DNA of 64,000 nt from Sipunculus nudus (Eukaryota; Annelida; Sipuncula; Golfingiida; Sipunculidae): NCBI GenBank assembly GCA_026874595.1, contig CM049311.1:14041676-14105675 (forward strand), given 5' to 3'. Each line of letters opens with the position of its first letter. Within the stretch, counting starts at the first letter, position 1. The notes under the pieces were generated by a model. It was not told where the DNA came from. It made no database searches and saw only the letters and a program-made list of their open reading frames with translations. This document shows, piece by piece, positions 59,650-64,000 of the stretch. Both the position numbers and the translations under genes were made by a program.

Positions 59650-62600
59650 TTCTGGTTTCACCCACTGATCATACTGCTTTGGTCATCTTGCACTGCAGTG
59701 GGCTTACTGCACAAACAGACAAATTATGCAAGATAACTTGAAACCAGACAGATGTAGAGCTCATGCTGTATTGCAATAAAATAAACCCCTTTTCTGTTAA
59801 TCTACTTCACTTTGATCTCACACATAACCCATTTTACATGAAACAAGGGGCAATAAAACAAGAAGACTGCTCATGGATATTATATAGCAGTAGATACTTT
59901 TCTTCTGGTATATTCATTCATTTCATTCTATAATTACAATTATCTATAATACAAGTAAAAGAACCGGGTATCCACCATTTTAGTATGTATATTATACCTT
60001 TTATTGCCAATTTTTCCCAATGTTCACATGTGATCGAATGTGGCTCAGTAACTGAAGTTTCCTATTCAGAACTAATTATTGTAAAAGCAGTTATAGAAAA
60101 TAAATTGACCCTATGTAGAGGTTTTTCCTGTATTTGGGTAAGCTTGAACCTATATACAGACAATCTACTTGTAGCCCAAATACAGGAATTCAGGATAATA
60201 TCATCAGTTGTCTTATGATAATCATCGTTCATCCTGCTATTGTAGAAAGCACCACCTATAGGCAATTGACTTATACTTTGAAACAAAAAATGATAATTTC
60301 AATTGAAATGCTGGATATATAGCAATGTCACCTTTATCCTGAATAAGGGATAGTAATAGTTAACATGCGCCTGTGAGCAAAAAAAATATCTTTTCAGACT
60401 GGAATTAATATGCCAGATCAGGTGACTCTATTGTGCTAATAAAGATTTGATTTTTATGCTATCATTCATGAAAATTAAAACCACAAGTTATCTGTGTGCT
60501 GTAATATCAATGTTTACCAAGAATCTTGAGGTTGAATGGAAAGAAAAAAATGTCTCTGCATGTCTGCATGACTAGCCAAACTCAGATAAATGTATCCCTT
60601 TATTGTGATACCGCAGACAATCTGTATTTGATAAAAAATAATATCAGAATATAATATGGCTACTTTGTAAAGGCCTTTTCTTCAGATAACCAGATTTCTA
60701 TACTTTATTGAACTAATGTGACTGGATTGGTTTGTATTGATATGTCACTTCAATAGGATACATGTCTGCTTTAGACACTTGGTCTTGTAGATTTGTGTAA
60801 TACATATATAAACTGGTATTTGTGATACATTTAAGTCGCCTTTCTTCTCTTTCTAAGGGTTTACAACAAGCAAAAGCTTTGAAGATTAAATATTTTGCAA
60901 TGTCCCATGACATTTTTTAGCATCCCAAAGGTGCAAATCAAATTTCAAATGGTTCATATATTTCTAAAACTTAATAGTTTTGAGAATATGAGAATTGCAA
61001 GAAGAACTATGGAACATGATCTTCAGCTTGTTGGTGAGTTTAAGAAAAATTTTGGACTGTAAATTAAGACTCAGTTGACACTGAGTTTGATGACAAAACC
61101 AGTAACCTCACAAAAGACATGAATTAATTAGTACACAGCCAGACCTGGAAAATACTAAAAAAGGCTAAAAAATTTGTTTCTTTGGCACTTCAACCATCAA
61201 ATTTGACCTTCAGGATCAAGACTTTTTATTTCAGTAGAAACTACAAAGTTTGAGCTCCACGTGCTCAGACATTTCTTTAAAGAATATAAAATAAAAAAAA
61301 TACATAATATTCCTTTTGCTATGTCGTGCATTCATCTTTTTTGCAAACCAGTTCTCTAATTTACATGTTGTCCCGTCATATGGAATTTTGTACAATAACC
61401 TTTAATAGAAAGGTGAAAATAATTGCCTACCACATTATCGATAGGAAAAAATATGGCATGAGAAACAAACCTTTTTCAGGCTTAGTTGTATAGTTTGACT
61501 GAATATCTGTTGATGTAGGTCAGCAATTGTGACAAATGCCTGCTTGGGATTGTCAGTTTTATAGCCAAAACAATATCTGCATCAAGCAGGATTTTAAAAC
61601 CTAGCATTTCAAAAGCATCAGAAAGACTAACCCATGCAATCCCTATATACCACTGTAGATATAAGTACCTCGGTGGTGTGTAACCATAGGACTGATGACA
61701 ACGAGGTGGAGGGACGATGTCCCATTCAACATGTTCTTCTGCACTGAAGACCCCTGGCCAATGGTTGGCCTGGACCAGATTGAGTTCATGATCTAGCTGG
61801 CCTGATCTGGCCTAGGTCAGTTATAAACTTGACTAGATTTGTATCTAGCCTGTAGCATATCCCAGGTTTTGTTTTCAAAACCAGTTTGTTGGGACACAAA
61901 TGTTATGGTTTTAAAACTAATGTGAACCAAAAGAAAAGAAAATTTTCCTGTTTCAGTTTGGAAATGGTGATATGTCTGTAAGGTCAGTTGCTCCATCAAA
62001 TACTGACACTGCAGAGAACAGGGATGGATCGAGGATTTGGGAAAGGGAGAGGGTCCAGCACTACATGACTAATTACAATGGTGAAAAAGGTCTTTGGTAC
62101 AGAAAGGAGGGAGTTCAGGAAAGAAAAATTGGTTTGAAATCATCAAAAAAGGTCAGGGACACCTTGGCCGTCAGCTGGTTTTGATTCTTGACAAGGAATT
62201 GAAAAAAAAGGAATTTTTATGGATTCCAGTGAAACATTGTGGATAGTTTTTTCTTTAAGGAAAAAAATTGTGAACTAGTTTGGCTGAAGTCAAATTTTTT
62301 ATCATGAAAATTCTGCTTCCGGGTGGAGGCATGTGCTCTCCTGGTGATGTCTATTTTTTCATTGATGAATCACCTTTAAAGGAATGGCAGTAGTCCAATA
62401 TTCCTTAATCCAATCTTCATAGATAGTGATCCAGATTCCATTAAGGAAGTGAATTCCAAAATCATTGGTCTTTTGTGTCCTCATTCTTTTGTTTTCTCTT
62501 GTGATTACCTTTTGAAATGTCTGATGGCAACAGATCTATCAGTCATGTATTGCGTATTTGTCATCGCAAAAACATAAATACAAATTGGTTTGAGATTTAT

Positions 62601-63908
62601 GCACACATCTGCTGGATAATCCTTTAATCTCAGATTTTAATCCCAGAATAATAATGATCAATTTTAGTTCAGTGCTAATTAGGATGTTGTTAATCTCTTG
62701 CAATGAAATCAAATAAATTAATATTGTCAGTGATTCAGGGGTTCTATTTAATCGGGAGAACAACATTACATTTTATCTGCTCATAATTACTGCTTTAAAT
62801 ACTGCTGAGGAGTACGAAATTGCATAACTCTGATGCTGTCAGTGGAATGTGTATGTTGTATCACTTAACAAACCCAAAAGGGCAAAATTAGGTGTTGTAT
62901 TGGGTTATATCTGCTTCTAGAATGAAGACATTCAAGTGGAAGTACATTTAGAAGACTTACTGAAGGACTATAAGTGTTTGATGTTGGTCTTTTACCCAGA
63001 TCTATGGAACACTTTATTTGATATAATGGGCTTTTTAAAGTCACTCTTACGTACATATTCATGATGAAGAATACCACTATCACCTGCCATTTCATCTTCC
63101 TGCCATATATGAATCAACGAAAGTCTATTCAAGGACTCTCACAGACTCCAACATGGACCGAGTATGCCATGTTTATATATGCATGCTTATACTCACAATG
63201 AACTTTAATCAGTGTTCTTGCGTTGGTTCATTTCCCGTTTCTCCAGCTAGCTCTGTTCTGTTTTGTCTACCATACCATTTTTGAAGCAAAGCATTAAATG
63301 AATACAAACCAGCCATTTCTCTCCTTTAAGACCTCTACGGGCTGAAAACAGTTGGCCAAGATTATTTTGCTTTTATTGAAGTAATAAAGAAACAGACACA
63401 TAAATAGTGTATAGATGTCATTTTAATTTAAAGATATCTAAAAGAATTCCATATACATTGCTATTAAATTATTGTTCAAAACATTGTGGATTTAGAAAAA
63501 TTTTGTGGGCTCAAAATGTAAAAGTTTCATTTGAAAAGCAGTTCATTTGGTTATAAATTTTATGGTCAGAGGTAATGCAGAATAAATTTGTCTGTAAACT
63601 CAGATCTTTGCCTTGAGTAAGTATGGATGGAGTACCCTTGATCAAGAACTATGAATACTTCAAAGCAAATAAAATTCATTGTAAATAAAGTCATTGTAAA
63701 TTTTAACATTGTATGCAGATGGTAAAGAAAGCAGGTGCATGCTTGTTTTTTCTTTATCAAAAAATTAATTCTTAAATTTGTTGAAAATGACAGCAAACAA
63801 AATCCATGAAAGTAAAAACCCATATATCAATTAGAATTCACAGTATGTATTAAATTTGATCAAGCAAAATTCTTTTTTTAGTTCATTTCAGTATCAATGT
63901 ACATTAAT
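59650..63908. other. Intronic DNA, no gene seen
   Basis: AT-rich and CpG-poor with only short open frames. 61660-61690 carries CCTCGGTGGTGTGTAACCAT, loosely like part of SINE family A at 34180. 61765-61850 carries CTGGACCAGATT and CTGATCTGGCC words similar in style to foldback element 2. Confidence 0.45.
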
Positions 63909-64000
63909 TTGATTAATGTCTTGTTGTATGTCTATGTATACTTTTATATTTTAATTAAAATATAAAAGTATACATAGACATACAACAAGACATTAATCAA
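63909..64000. repeat. Perfect 92-nt palindrome reaching the window edge
   Basis: Arms of 46 nt are exactly complementary with no spacer, centred on TTTTAATTAAAA between 63954 and 63955. The outermost bases are TTGATTAATG and CATTAATCAA. It may extend beyond 64000. It is either a hairpin-type element or an inverted-duplication artefact of sequencing or assembly. Confidence 0.95.

Larger units (their letters stand above)
24048..64000 (+). other. Presumed large intron of the signal-peptide gene, CpG-depleted
   Basis: From about 24.07 kb to the window end the DNA is AT-rich with rare CpG (5 by hand count in 24961-25560, against 37 in 22261-22860 and 14 in the intergenic stretch 13501-14100). No convincing exon is seen in nearly 40 kb. 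Long first introns with transposons, satellites and scattered regulatory elements are common in developmental genes of animals. An alternative is that the gene is short and this is downstream intergenic DNA. Confidence 0.5.

Noticed and set aside
58667-59736. Three overlapping 253-325-codon plus-strand frames rich in His, Ser and Leu
   Set aside because: All three frames are open at once because the 17-bp unit has no plus-strand stop. This is a property of the satellite, not of a gene.

Overview
The window is animal nuclear DNA, most probably from a lophotrochozoan and perhaps a bivalve mollusc. It is AT-rich, gene-poor and full of microsatellites, satellite arrays, tRNA-derived SINE-like repeats, small inverted-repeat elements and one dead LINE. 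The bivalve suggestion rests on the style of several repeats: termini reading TTTTTAGCTCAGCTGACT followed by CCGTCC runs, 3' ends reading GTGACCCATGGGTCC, and MITEs with CTGTGGTTG ends and CGCGAA motifs. These were recognised from memory and no search was run. There is no sign of a bacterial or viral genome: no operons, no ribosome binding sites and no long ORFs outside repeats.

Layout. 1-22.2 kb reads as upstream intergenic DNA with moderate CpG. It holds a frameshifted LINE reverse-transcriptase remnant (6.06-7.56 kb), a 78-bp perfect hairpin element with a 9-bp target-site duplication (8.9 kb), a 65-bp-arm inverted repeat (15.3 kb), a 145-bp satellite (15.57-16.47 kb), SINE-like copies and a small TA-type MITE (18.03 kb). 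22.26-22.94 kb is GC- and CpG-rich and looks like a promoter, a 5' UTR with a five-codon uORF, and a first coding exon encoding a signal peptide. That exon ends at a strong GTAAGT donor in phase 1, so the window carries the 5' end of a secreted or membrane protein gene on the + strand. A candidate second exon at 23909-24047 is in the matching frame but uncertain.

From about 24.07 kb to the window end the DNA is strongly CpG-depleted, as expected of a methylated gene body, and is best read as intron of that gene. It contains SINE-like copies, two interspersed repeats that also occur inverted upstream of the gene, a 437-bp MITE, two adjoining foldback elements with long structured arms (43.6-46.2 and 46.2-48.3 kb; a hAT-type MITE with 8-bp TSD is nested in the first), and a 7-kb run of three arrays: a 25-30-bp unit array with a 133-bp higher-order repeat, about 85 copies of a 39-bp unit, and about 53 copies of a 17-bp unit. 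Three short CpG-richer islets (42.1, 50.1 and 54.2 kb) stand out as candidate regulatory elements. The last 92 bases are a perfect spacer-less palindrome reaching the window edge.

Only one gene can be supported, by its first exon. The long open frames at 54.7-59.7 kb come from stop-free tandem repeats and are not called as genes.
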